Source of the DNA: UBA9647 sp049522195 | GTDB taxonomy: Bacteria; Bacteroidota; Ignavibacteria; UBA10030 | Direction of reading: 5' to 3' | Assembly: GCA_049522195.1 (NCBI GenBank) | Contig: JBEKOB010000006.1 | Coordinates: forward strand, 12,814 to 76,813 | Length of the DNA: 64,000 nt | In this document: positions 43,668-52,932 of the stretch, one piece after another | Numbering within the stretch: position 1 is the stretch's first letter | Layout: each line of letters starts with the position of its first letter | The notes under the pieces: model-generated | The model's input: the letters and a program-made list of their open reading frames with translations, nothing else | What the model was told of the DNA's origin: nothing | The model's database searches: none | Position numbers and translations under genes: made by a program

Positions 43668-46247
43668 TCACTGGTAACTGTCCACCAGACTCACAATCTT
43701 CATCGACTGCTCTAATTCCTTCCCGCTCAACTTGGTCTTTACAATGATCGCTTTCTTTGCACCGGGAAGCAGATCAAAGTAGTTATCCGAGAAGAAGGCA
43801 TCCTCATCCCCGCATGTCAGCAACACGTTCTTGGCAAGCGTGTTCGCCTCGATAATCAATGTCAATACATTTCCAGTTGCAGAAACCCCGGTCGTAAATG
43901 TCGGCTTCTTGAGCTGGAGGTCTTTAGGAGGCTTGAAAAACGTCAGGTTCTCGGCCAGAACTTCCTCCCCTTTGACTAGTCGGGAGCGGAGAACCAAGCG
44001 CGATTCATCAGACGTTCCGAGCAGTTGATGCTTTTCCAACTCCAGATACGGTTCTGAACAATTTGGTTTGATACTGACCGGAACCGAGCGCTGAGAAACA
44101 ACCATTCCATCGATGTCCAGGACTTTGAGATCGAGCACTGCCTCTACATTCTGAATCTTGTCAGAGACGACAACGATGCTCACCTTGTCAACTGCTACTA
44201 CCGGAGAGATCAAGAATGGCGCGTAGGAGTTCCTCGCCGCATAGTGGAGTGCTTTCCATCGTCCGTAGTAGTCGATGCTTGACCAGGAGGCCACAGGCCA
44301 GCAGTCATCGATCTGCCAGTAGAGGCTTCCCATGCAATACGGCATTGCGCGCCGGTGCACTTCCATCCCCATCTTCACGCCTTCCGCCTGAAGCACTTGG
44401 CTCACGTACAGATAAGACTCGAAATCCTTGGGAGTCCGATACCATTGGTCCATGTACGTCTGGATCAGCCGGTTGCCGTATTCTTTGTCGCGTCGTTCGT
44501 CTGCCATGCAGCGTTGATGTGAGAGCATCACATCCGAATGTAGCTGGCGGTCTCCGGGACGAGTGTACGTCAGAACCGTCGACAACTCCGGATATGATTG
44601 AAATCCATACTCACTGACGAAGCGGGAGACATTTGAAGTGAATTTCTCAAACGGGTCCTTGCCATGCCAGACCCCCCAATAGTGTGTATCCCCTTCGCTG
44701 GGCGGGACATTGTTGATTTCAGCAATGGGGCTGCTCGGGTGATAGTACCTGGTTGAATCGGCTTCCCGCAAGGCTGATGGGATGACCTCGTAGAACAGTT
44801 TCTTCAAATCACGCTCGTAGGTACGTCTTGTCTGCTCGTCGTATTTTTCCTTCCATCCCCACTGGTACCAGGCTGCTTCATTTTCATTGTTCCCGCAATA
44901 CAGGGCGACAGAACAATGATTGCGGATGCGAATAACATTGTCCACAATTTCCTGGCGAACATTCGCCAGGAACTCCTCGTCGGCCGGATACATAGCACAT
45001 GCGAAGATCATCTCCTGCCAAACAAGAATTCCGTACTTGTCGCAGAGACTGTAGAACAAATCGTCTTCATAGATTCCTCCCCCCCACACGCGCAGCATGT
45101 TCATGTTCGCACCCGCTGCCGAACGAATAATGTGTTCGTACCGTTCTTTCGTCACTCGATCCTGGAAATTGTCCTGGGGGATGTAGTTTGCCCCCTTCAT
45201 GAACACCGGCACACCATTCAGGCGGATATACATGCTTTTCCCGGAAGCATCCTTCTCGCGAATCATTTCTAGCGAGCGGACTCCGAAATTCTCTGTGATT
45301 GCATCGGTTTTTCCCCGATCATTGTTCACGGCTAAAGTGTACTTGTAGAGGTATTGCGATCCGAGTCCGTTTGTCCACCAGAGGGTCGGCGAGGAGAGGT
45401 GTCCTTCAAGGATCAGGGTGTTTTTTCCCGCCTTGATCTGAGCCGATTTTTGTGACAGAACAGCGTTATCCATTGTCACCGTCATGCTTACTTGTTGATC
45501 GTTGTTCGAGAGAACTTTCACGACAGAGATAATGTCGGCGCCTGCTGCCGAGACGTTTTTTTGCTGTATGTGCACGCTTCTGATTCTGAAATCGCTCCAC
45601 GCCTCGAGGCATATCGGGCGCCAGATGCCGCATGTGATCAACCGCGGGCCCCAATCCCAACCATAGTGAAACTGTGCTTTCCGCGAGTACATCGAGATCT
45701 TTGTTTCGGCCTGATCGTTGTTATCAAATGCCTGCAGTCGAAACGGAGCGCTCTTGTACTTTGGGAGATTCTCTTCAAAGACATTGCGGAATCGGATGCT
45801 CAGCGTGTTCCCTTTCTGTCTGAGTAGCCTTTTGCAGTCTATCCTCCACTCGCGGAACATGTTATTTGCAGACAGGATCAATGAGTCATTCAATGTGACA
45901 AAGGCGTAGGTATCGAGCCCGAGGAATACGATTTCCACTTTCTCCTCGTTTAGGATTTCCAGCGGCACATCAAACTTGGTCTGGTAAATCCAATCCTTCT
46001 CGCCGATCCACTGGAGTTCTTTCTCATTCAGGCCGAAGAATGGATCGGGAATGAGTCCATTTCTTAACAAGTCTGTGTGGACACATCCCGGAACGGAGGC
46101 CGGATACGATGGCGGCTTGGTCGCCTCCCGAAACGTCCAGTGAGATGCAAGCGGAAGTCTTCGCATGGTGGAAGAAGAGGATTCAGACGCGCTTACACCT
46201 TCGATCAACGATGCGAAGACCAACGCGCCAAGAAGGATTCGGAACAT
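43668..46247 (-). CDS. GH2 beta-mannosidase
   Basis: This 859-residue exported enzyme has a signal peptide at about 1-20. A sugar-binding jelly-roll (about 28-220, with HWTFREATKPPSYPASVPGC), an immunoglobulin-like domain (about 220-330) and the TIM barrel (about 335-640) follow in GH2 order. The acid/base lies in CGNNENE (E455) and the nucleophile in VSEYGFQS (E546); WDWGPRLITCGIWRP is characteristic of the beta-mannosidase branch. It releases terminal mannose from manno-oligosaccharides, probably in the periplasm. It converges with the CE2 gene (26-base gap, no terminator seen) and follows the GH5_7-like gene by 63 bases on the same strand. Confidence 0.95.
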   Translation of the reverse strand: MFRILLGALVFASLIEGVSASESSSSTMRRLPLASHWTFREATKPPSYPASVPGCVHTDLLRNGLIPDPFFGLNEKELQWIGEKDWIYQTKFDVPLEILNEEKVEIVFLGLDTYAFVTLNDSLILSANNMFREWRIDCKRLLRQKGNTLSIRFRNVFEENLPKYKSAPFRLQAFDNNDQAETKISMYSRKAQFHYGWDWGPRLITCGIWRPICLEAWSDFRIRSVHIQQKNVSAAGADIISVVKVLSNNDQQVSMTVTMDNAVLSQKSAQIKAGKNTLILEGHLSSPTLWWTNGLGSQYLYKYTLAVNNDRGKTDAITENFGVRSLEMIREKDASGKSMYIRLNGVPVFMKGANYIPQDNFQDRVTKERYEHIIRSAAGANMNMLRVWGGGIYEDDLFYSLCDKYGILVWQEMIFACAMYPADEEFLANVRQEIVDNVIRIRNHCSVALYCGNNENEAAWYQWGWKEKYDEQTRRTYERDLKKLFYEVIPSALREADSTRYYHPSSPIAEINNVPPSEGDTHYWGVWHGKDPFEKFTSNVSRFVSEYGFQSYPELSTVLTYTRPGDRQLHSDVMLSHQRCMADERRDKEYGNRLIQTYMDQWYRTPKDFESYLYVSQVLQAEGVKMGMEVHRRAMPYCMGSLYWQIDDCWPVASWSSIDYYGRWKALHYAARNSYAPFLISPVVAVDKVSIVVVSDKIQNVEAVLDLKVLDIDGMVVSQRSVPVSIKPNCSEPYLELEKHQLLGTSDESRLVLRSRLVKGEEVLAENLTFFKPPKDLQLKKPTFTTGVSATGNVLTLIIEANTLAKNVLLTCGDEDAFFSDNYFDLLPGAKKAIIVKTKLSGKELEQSMKIVSLVDSYQ

Positions 46248-46310
46248 GTCCGAGCTCTCTTTCTATCATCACATGAATCGTGGCGATCGCTCACCATTGG
46301 AGCGGTTTGT

Positions 46311-47672
46311 TCATCGAAGAGAAGGCTTCACCAAGAGCGAATCGACCGTCCCAAGTCGCATCATCTTTGTCGCGTTCTCTCGAATGATGCGCAACGTCGG
46401 CGTGTCGCTGAGGAAGATGGAATTCCGGCCTTGCGGTTCCTGCGGCGGATCGCCAACAAAAGGATCGCCCTTCCGCCACACACCGTCGGGATGCTGCGCA
46501 AAACCTTCACCTCCCCAGGCCCAGAGGTTGTAGCCGGCAATCGGAGCTCCAACGCGGGCAGAGTCGTAGAGCGAGCGCAGTATCAAAGTGTAGTAACGGT
46601 CCCGGGCCGTCGTCGGTGTACCCAACTGGAATACACCACCGTCCCTTCCGAGGCCAAATTCCTCCATTACGATCGGTTTGTTCAATTGCCGGGCGAGATC
46701 AAGGTGCTTGGCTATGTAATCAAGCGCTTTCGTTTCCGTTTGCGGGAGTGTCTCCGGGATTCGCTTTGGGTCAAACCAACCCCAGTTGAGGGGCCACAGA
46801 TGCATCGTGAGATAGTCAATATTTGGAGTCTTGTGTGATTCAAGGAAATATCCCGCATTCTGAAGTGTGCCCACTGTGCCTTCGCTGCCTGTGGAAACCA
46901 GATGGTTCGTGTCAAGAGAGTGAATGAACAGCGCTGTCTGGTCAATCCATCGATTGAACGCTGGCAGGTTTTTCTCAGCCACCGGGCCTCTCCAGCCTGG
47001 GCGCGGTTCATTTGCGAGTTGCCACGACATAATCGTCGGATCTTGAATGTAGGGACGGCCGGTAACCGAATTCGTCCTTGTGACGATCCTGCGCACGTAC
47101 TCGCGGTAGAGGCTATCGGCTTTTTGATTTGCATAGAAGGTGGCAGAGAATTCCATAAAAGCGCCCCACCCTTTGGTTGTGTCGCTGGGGTCAACAGCCT
47201 CTTTGCCCGACCAGACATTGTATACGACCATCCCTCCTGACCACTCCCAGTAGTTGTTCAGAAAGAGGACGCCGTGCATGTGTCGCTTCCCCATCTCGGC
47301 CAGGAGAAAATCGAGCCCCTGGAGAAGCGATTCATCGATTTCCCCGGGGCTGCGTTGGATAACGGGTTTTACCGATCCCTTGATATATGGTTCTTCTGAT
47401 GCCGCAAGGATTCTCAGATTGACAATACCGTTCGCCTTTAATGAATCTAACTCTCTGAGGAGTCGCGGTCTGTCGCCGGTTTCTCCCGGCGAACCGATAT
47501 AACAGCCATACCATACATTTGCGCCTGCGAAGTAATATGGTTTACCGTTGTGCAGGAACTGAGTTCCACGCACGCGTATGAAATCATCAGGCTCCCGAAA
47601 GAGCGAGATCATCGAGCATGACGAGAGAATCAAGGTGGCAAGGAAAAGGAGCGGCAGTCGAGCAGATTTCAT
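46311..47672 (-). CDS. GH5_7-like endo-beta-1,4-mannanase lipoprotein
   Basis: The ATG at 47672 with GGAG upstream gives 453 residues and a lipoprotein signal with lipobox LSSC (Cys19), so it should be anchored to the envelope, possibly on the surface. The barrel shows the mannanase pattern: FAGANVWYGCYIG, RILAASEEP, NNYWEWSGG, the acid/base in SWQLANEPRPGW (E222), TMHLWPLNW and the nucleophile in IVMEEFGLGRD (E338). It should cut mannan or glucomannan backbones. It pairs with the adjacent beta-mannosidase, giving endo- and exo-acting enzymes from one probable transcript. Confidence 0.94.
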   Translation of the reverse strand: MKSARLPLLFLATLILSSCSMISLFREPDDFIRVRGTQFLHNGKPYYFAGANVWYGCYIGSPGETGDRPRLLRELDSLKANGIVNLRILAASEEPYIKGSVKPVIQRSPGEIDESLLQGLDFLLAEMGKRHMHGVLFLNNYWEWSGGMVVYNVWSGKEAVDPSDTTKGWGAFMEFSATFYANQKADSLYREYVRRIVTRTNSVTGRPYIQDPTIMSWQLANEPRPGWRGPVAEKNLPAFNRWIDQTALFIHSLDTNHLVSTGSEGTVGTLQNAGYFLESHKTPNIDYLTMHLWPLNWGWFDPKRIPETLPQTETKALDYIAKHLDLARQLNKPIVMEEFGLGRDGGVFQLGTPTTARDRYYTLILRSLYDSARVGAPIAGYNLWAWGGEGFAQHPDGVWRKGDPFVGDPPQEPQGRNSIFLSDTPTLRIIRENATKMMRLGTVDSLLVKPSLR

Positions 47673-47854
47673 GAAATTCTCCGGTCGTACAGTCAATGGA
47701 ACGCAGAATCGTCTCCTACCTCTGAATATGTCTTGGCAAGTATAGCAATAATTCTTTCCATTCTCACACCATCTGGCCGCCCCTCTGGCGGTTTTGCTTT
47801 TCTTGCGACTGACCGCTACTTTGGTTCATCGAAAGCTAAGACGACCCAGTCACG

Positions 47855-49147
47855 ATGATCAACTCAGCAAACTTGAGATTTTCAGCTGCACTCGGCCTGC
47901 TCCTGATTGGCTTTCTCCCCATTCATTGGTCACCGTTTCAACCTGTGGCCACCTACGCCTTCGTATTTATTTCTACATCTCTCGTTTTCCTGTTCTTTTC
48001 ATGGCAGCTGTTTGCTTCAGAACCTTCTTCCCGGGTTATGTGGACTGCGATCGCGCTTGCTTTCTTGATCCGGCTGAGCTTTATCAGTCTTTCTCCAGTC
48101 GGATCAGACGACGTCTATCGCTACATGTGGGATGGGAGGACACAGTCCCATGGAGTGAATCCGTACCTCTACTCTCCGGATGCTCAGCAACTCGATTCCC
48201 TTCATACTCAGTTGCTCCCTACGGCGGTCAATCATCCGGACATGAAGACCGTCTATTTTCCCTTCAGTCAATGGGTTTTCTATGGCTGTTACCATCTGAG
48301 CGGCGAAAACATCTGGGGATACAAGTTGGTGTTATTGGTTGCTGAACTTGCCACCTTGATAGGATTGCTTCTCCTTCTCAGGCAACTGAAAATCCCAACC
48401 AAGTTCGTGCTGCTCTACCTTCTGTGCCCATTGCCAATCGTTCAGTTTGCGGTTGATGCCCACATCGACGCAGTCGGATTGCCTCTTCTCATCTTCGGCC
48501 TCTTAGCCTACCTCCGGGGCAACAAGGTCTTGTCGTACATCTTCCTCGCACTCTCCATCTCCGTCAAGCCAGTCGCAGCGTTGATTTTGCCTATCCTGTT
48601 TCTTCGCGAAAAAGGAATATGGGATAAGGCCAAGGTTGCCTTAGTTCCTTCAATCGTCGTGGCTGGACAGTTCCTGCCGTACGTCTTCTCTTCCAATCCC
48701 TTCGAAGGACTTACCCGCTTCGCGGAGAACTGGACATTCAACGGCGTCATATTTGAATCGCTGTATCTCTATTTCTCTGATAATCAGAAGACCCGACTTA
48801 TTTGCGCAATTCTGCTTTGTATTTCTCTTCTGCTATTATATATGAGGAAAAAGGAGCCTCTCGATGCTTTCTATTTCTCGGTTCTCCTGCTCCTCATTCT
48901 CTCTCCCGTTGTTCATCCCTGGTATGTTTCGTGGCTCGCTGTCCTTCTTCCCTTTGCCCGCCGATGGTCCGGAATCGTGTACGCATCATCTATCAGTTTC
49001 ACAGTCTACACCATTGTGAGCTACAAACTCCACGGAAATTGGGACCAATCGGCCCTGATCCTGGCACTGGAGTACATACCAGTGCTTATCTTCATGTTCC
49101 TGGAGTTGCGAGGTTCAGAGTGGAAACTGCGTAAAAGTGGTGCGTAG
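47855..49147 (+). CDS. GT-C-type membrane glycosyltransferase (polyprenyl-phosphate-sugar dependent)
   Basis: This 430-residue protein has about ten or more membrane segments. The first periplasmic loop contains SDDVYRYMWDGRTQSHGVNP, with the acidic pair and YRYxWDG pattern found in GT-C mannosyltransferase-like families (GT87/DUF2029 type). These use lipid-linked sugars such as polyprenyl-phosphomannose to glycosylate acceptors on the outer face of the inner membrane. It is the only biosynthetic-looking gene inside the degradation island and stands alone on the plus strand between two minus-strand blocks. Acceptor and donor are not known. Confidence 0.8.
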   Translation: MINSANLRFSAALGLLLIGFLPIHWSPFQPVATYAFVFISTSLVFLFFSWQLFASEPSSRVMWTAIALAFLIRLSFISLSPVGSDDVYRYMWDGRTQSHGVNPYLYSPDAQQLDSLHTQLLPTAVNHPDMKTVYFPFSQWVFYGCYHLSGENIWGYKLVLLVAELATLIGLLLLLRQLKIPTKFVLLYLLCPLPIVQFAVDAHIDAVGLPLLIFGLLAYLRGNKVLSYIFLALSISVKPVAALILPILFLREKGIWDKAKVALVPSIVVAGQFLPYVFSSNPFEGLTRFAENWTFNGVIFESLYLYFSDNQKTRLICAILLCISLLLLYMRKKEPLDAFYFSVLLLLILSPVVHPWYVSWLAVLLPFARRWSGIVYASSISFTVYTIVSYKLHGNWDQSALILALEYIPVLIFMFLELRGSEWKLRKSGA

Positions 49148-49149
49148 AA

Positions 49150-49204
49150 CTGCAGAGAAGAACCTCATTCCCGCGATCCATCAATTAATGTTCTTTGTCT
49201 GCAG
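49150..49204. terminator. Inverted repeat between convergent genes, candidate bidirectional terminator
   Basis: Arms CTGCAGAGAAGAAC (49150-49163) and GTTCTTTGTCTGCAG (49190-49204) are complementary apart from one mismatch and one extra base, with a 26-base loop. The repeat spans the 37-base gap between the GT-C gene end and the minus-strand gene end and reaches into the last codons of the latter. It lacks a long T-run, so termination is only a possibility. Confidence 0.45.
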
Positions 49205-50420
49205 GAGTGGAGGACTTGGCATTACTATTGAAATGGAGGATAGCGCCCCTCTTCCCTTCCCGATCCGGGTTGGCATAGAATGAAGCACTGACCGCACCCA
49301 AAGGCCTGATGGCGAGACCAAGCGTCTTGCCGTCGATCAAGCGTTGCAGCACGGGCCTCGGAATTGTTGCCAGTGTTTTGCTGCCTTTCCGCTCGCTGAC
49401 ATTGACGTCGATGATCATTTGTGAATTGAGGACGTGCGTGAGCGGCTGTCCCTGGCAGAGAGTTGCGTAGCTTACGTCTTTTCGATTCCACATCGGCCTC
49501 CCACCGATAATCTCTACGATGCGCACCATCCCGAAATCTTTCTCGTAATCGGCCGAGCGTTGAATTGAATGCGTTATGAGTTCCAGCAGGCCGGAGCCGT
49601 TGATTTTCTTACCAACGAACGCGCTGAGATCCCATCGCAGGATGACGAATTGAGTGCCGCCGACAGTGACCAGATCTGTCTTGCCTGACTCGTCTCTGGT
49701 GTACCAGTTGCTGAAGGTCATCTGCGGATACTCTACGTCCACCATCCCACTTTGAGCCATTCGAATATGATACGTCATCGCGGCCGGTTTTTGAATTGGC
49801 GGATGGTACGGTACTTGAACGCCTTGATCCGTTCCAACAGTATCGAGATTCACAATGTTCACCTTGAAGTAGTCGATACTCACGTGATATCGCTCCAAGC
49901 CCCAATCCATAAGGGCAAGTTGACCATAAACGCTGTCTCCAGGAACTGCGTCGAATCGATGCGTTGTCATGCTGATCGTATGCCAGCCCGATGTGTCGGG
50001 GATGTCAAACTCCATGAGATGGGAATGAAAGTCGGTCGTGCGTTGCGTATTCAAATGGAGATTGACACGTTTCGGTGCATCGCTGACCTTGATACGGGCT
50101 TCAATGCGCAATGCGTACTTCGGGTTACTGAGAAGGCTCAAATCCATGTCCGCAGAAACCCGGCGCCGGATCAACGCCCACCAGATCCCCCTTGTATCCC
50201 TCGTTGCGTCGACATTGATGGTAGCATATCCTTGGCCAGAGAGGGAGAAATCCATCACCGCAGATCCATCTCCGGTATAATACGTCCAGCCATGTGCTCC
50301 ACTTGGATCCCGCTCCATCGTCGAGCCGTTGAAATCGTCCAGAAACTGGGCAGTTGACGGCTGGACAGCGAGTAACCAGAGAAAGAGGAAATGGTGGAAA
50401 CGCTGCAATCGCAGAGACAT
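49185..50420 (-). CDS. Secreted two-domain protein, carbohydrate-binding-like, function unknown
   Basis: This is a 411-residue protein with a signal peptide (about 1-25, ending PSTAQ). Residues 26-200 form a beta-sandwich-like domain (FLDDFNGSTMERDPSGAHGW, RIKVSDAPKRVNLHLNTQRT, WHTISMTTHRFD, QLALMDWGLERYHVSIDYFK) that I associate with binding modules on polysaccharide-degrading enzymes. Residues 215-400 resemble a DNRLRE/CBM96-like module (TYHIRMAQSGMVDVEYP and later FYANPDREGKRGA). No catalytic motif is visible. It may bind glycan or act as an accessory factor. The downstream end meets the GT-C gene; upstream, GH94 copy 2 ends 61 bases away. Confidence 0.72.
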   Translation of the reverse strand: MSLRLQRFHHFLFLWLLAVQPSTAQFLDDFNGSTMERDPSGAHGWTYYTGDGSAVMDFSLSGQGYATINVDATRDTRGIWWALIRRRVSADMDLSLLSNPKYALRIEARIKVSDAPKRVNLHLNTQRTTDFHSHLMEFDIPDTSGWHTISMTTHRFDAVPGDSVYGQLALMDWGLERYHVSIDYFKVNIVNLDTVGTDQGVQVPYHPPIQKPAAMTYHIRMAQSGMVDVEYPQMTFSNWYTRDESGKTDLVTVGGTQFVILRWDLSAFVGKKINGSGLLELITHSIQRSADYEKDFGMVRIVEIIGGRPMWNRKDVSYATLCQGQPLTHVLNSQMIIDVNVSERKGSKTLATIPRPVLQRLIDGKTLGLAIRPLGAVSASFYANPDREGKRGAILHFNSNAKSSTPADKEH

Positions 50421-50481
50421 CGGTCAGAATGAAGGTTGTTCTTTGTTGCGTCCCGACACATGCTCCCAACCGAACGCACTT

Positions 50482-52878
50482 CTATGCGCTCATGATAGCC
50501 ACGATCTCGCAGTTCTGTTGAAGACGATCGAATGGAATGAAATTCCCCTCCAGTGCCTCGCCATTCAGCACGACCATCTTCGTCCCCTTTTGGATCCCTG
50601 CTTCCTTCTTGATGGTGATCGCGAGATTCTTGCCCCTGAATCTTCTTGTGATCTTTACTTCCTTCCAGTCAGACGGGAGGCATGGATCTATTCGTAGTCC
50701 GCCATATTCCGGCTGGATGCCAAGAATATACTGCGTGGCTGTGTAGTACGCCCATGATGCACTGCCGCTGAGCCAAGGAAGGCGTGATGCGCCATACCGT
50801 GGACTGTACCTGCTGTTCGTGAACTGGCAATACACATACGGCTCGATCTCGCGAACCTCGGCGTTCGAGTTGTACGCAGAAGGCATGAACTTCCGATAGT
50901 ACTCATATGCCAGGTCACCTCTTCCCAGCATCGCTTCGGCTATGACCGCCCATCCCTGGGTATGACAGAAGACAGAGCCATTCTCTTTCATGCCTTTGTT
51001 AAACAATCTTGCCTTGATAACCTTCGGATCCGTTTTTTCCACCGGTGGATCACATATCATGAGACCGTAATCCGTTGAGAGGCGATCTCTGACTACATCC
51101 ATGAGCCTCTCTGCCCAATCACCCGCACTATGCCCGCTATAGACAGCCCACGGTTGCGGTTCCAAAAAGATGGATGCTTCATCGTTCTCCTTCGAGCCAA
51201 ACTTCAATCCGTCTGCTCTATATGCACGCAGGAACCACTTGCCATCCCAGGCATGCTTATCGAGGGTTGCATCCAGGACGTTCATATGTTCAAGCGCCCA
51301 TCGTTTCTCTTCGGACCGGCCGAGCAGCTCGCTGATCTCAACATAGACCTTCAGTGCATAGCGCAGTTGGAAGGCGACAAATACTGACTCACCGTCATGT
51401 CCCAATTCAAGGCAATCGTTCCAATCGGCAAAAAGTCCACATGGTAAGCCGTGGGTTCCAGATCGATCCAGGCTGAATTGAATGGCTCGTTTCAGATGCC
51501 CGAACACCGAGTCTTCGCCCTTGTCGGCATATGGAAGAATCTTGTTGTAGAACGAAATATCTCCTGTCTCCTTGACGTAGGCAGGAACGGTGTTGAAAAG
51601 CCACATGCAATCGTCGGATCGATAGTCTTTCTCGGCCGGCGGTTTCTCACTGCCTGGTTTGTGCGCAAAGGGTTTTACAACCGGCATCGCTCCTCCGGTG
51701 GATACCTGTCCCGTCAACATAAGCTCGAGCCTTCCTCTTGCCTCGTCGGGTATCAGGTGCATCACGCCGAGCAAATCCTGAACGGTGTCACGATACCCCA
51801 GTCCATCGCGTTCGCCGGTATACACGAGGCTGGCAGCGCGAGACCAGGCATAGGTCATCAGACAGTTGTACGGATTCCATGCGTTGAGCATGCTGTTGAA
51901 TTCTCTATCCGGAGTCTTGGCTGTCATTCCCTCAATTCTGGAGTGCCAGAACTCTCTCAGTTTCCTGAACTCATCCCAAGCCTTCTCCGGATTACCCAGC
52001 TCCTTCACCGCGTTCTTTCCCTCGATTCCTGCTGCACCGATGCCCATCAGAACGACAAGCTCTCTTGTCTCGCCGGGCTGCAGATCGATATCGACCTGCA
52101 GCGTGCCGCACCCGTTGTCCCCGACCGCGAGCGAATTCCTGCAGCGTCCTTCCTCTACGACAATTGGGTTCGCATATGTCCGATATGGGCCCAGGAACAC
52201 TTCCCGATCCGTGTCGAATCCTTTGACCTCCGCACCACCTACGGCCAGAAACGTGTGTCGACCCTGTCCGTCATCTTCGAAATGATCCGGCCGGGAGGGC
52301 ATGAAAACGTTTGTGCCGTGGTCAATAATGTTCTTCACGACATCCATCTTCATGATGAACTGGGAATACTGAAGATTGATCATGTCCTGAGACAGGTTCC
52401 AGTTGTTTGCATACTCAACGTATGTGAACAACGAGAGCCGCCTCTTCCTGCTGTCGGTGTTCTTCAGTCTGAACAACCAGCATTCATATGTGCGGCCGAG
52501 CGGGACAAAGTAGAGCGTTTCCGTTTTGATCGCCGAGTACTCAGAGGAGATCTTCGTGTACGCGGTGCCATGCCGACACTCAGACTTGTATTCCTTCAAT
52601 GACTTCCCAACAGGCTGCCAGCTGGCGGACCAGAAGTCCTTCGAATCCCTGTCATGGATGTAGAGATATCGCCCGGGTTGGTCCATCGGTATCACGTTGA
52701 ACCGAAGCCGCGTGAACCGTCCCTGAGCCGCAGACTTGTAGAAGCTGTATCCTCCCGCATTATTCGTCGTGATGGCGCCGTACTCCGTGGATCCAAGGTA
52801 GTTGCTCCACGATCGGGGGGTATCCGGTCGGTCAATCACATACTCCTTCTCGACATCGTCAAAATATCCAAATTGCAT
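50482..52878 (-). CDS. GH94 phosphorylase (cellobiose phosphorylase-like), copy 2
   Basis: The start at 52878 (MQFGYFDDVEKEYVI, GGAG 9 bases upstream) gives 798 residues without a signal peptide. Domain order matches copy 1; the catalytic motif is FADWNDCLELGHDGE with D488 as expected acid. The DTVQDLLGVMHLIP and WLSGSASWAYYTATQYILG segments are typical of cellobiose or cellodextrin-type GH94. It would phosphorolyse an imported beta-1,4-disaccharide in the cytoplasm. It differs clearly from copy 1 (GRADWNDCLNLN), and its neighbours are GH130 and the GPH symporter, so the two copies probably act on different disaccharides. Confidence 0.92.
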   Translation of the reverse strand: MQFGYFDDVEKEYVIDRPDTPRSWSNYLGSTEYGAITTNNAGGYSFYKSAAQGRFTRLRFNVIPMDQPGRYLYIHDRDSKDFWSASWQPVGKSLKEYKSECRHGTAYTKISSEYSAIKTETLYFVPLGRTYECWLFRLKNTDSRKRRLSLFTYVEYANNWNLSQDMINLQYSQFIMKMDVVKNIIDHGTNVFMPSRPDHFEDDGQGRHTFLAVGGAEVKGFDTDREVFLGPYRTYANPIVVEEGRCRNSLAVGDNGCGTLQVDIDLQPGETRELVVLMGIGAAGIEGKNAVKELGNPEKAWDEFRKLREFWHSRIEGMTAKTPDREFNSMLNAWNPYNCLMTYAWSRAASLVYTGERDGLGYRDTVQDLLGVMHLIPDEARGRLELMLTGQVSTGGAMPVVKPFAHKPGSEKPPAEKDYRSDDCMWLFNTVPAYVKETGDISFYNKILPYADKGEDSVFGHLKRAIQFSLDRSGTHGLPCGLFADWNDCLELGHDGESVFVAFQLRYALKVYVEISELLGRSEEKRWALEHMNVLDATLDKHAWDGKWFLRAYRADGLKFGSKENDEASIFLEPQPWAVYSGHSAGDWAERLMDVVRDRLSTDYGLMICDPPVEKTDPKVIKARLFNKGMKENGSVFCHTQGWAVIAEAMLGRGDLAYEYYRKFMPSAYNSNAEVREIEPYVYCQFTNSRYSPRYGASRLPWLSGSASWAYYTATQYILGIQPEYGGLRIDPCLPSDWKEVKITRRFRGKNLAITIKKEAGIQKGTKMVVLNGEALEGNFIPFDRLQQNCEIVAIMSA

Positions 52879-52932
52879 TTCTTGAATCTCCGAAAGAGAA
52901 CCTGTGGCTTCTCCGCTCACTTCAGAGCGGTC

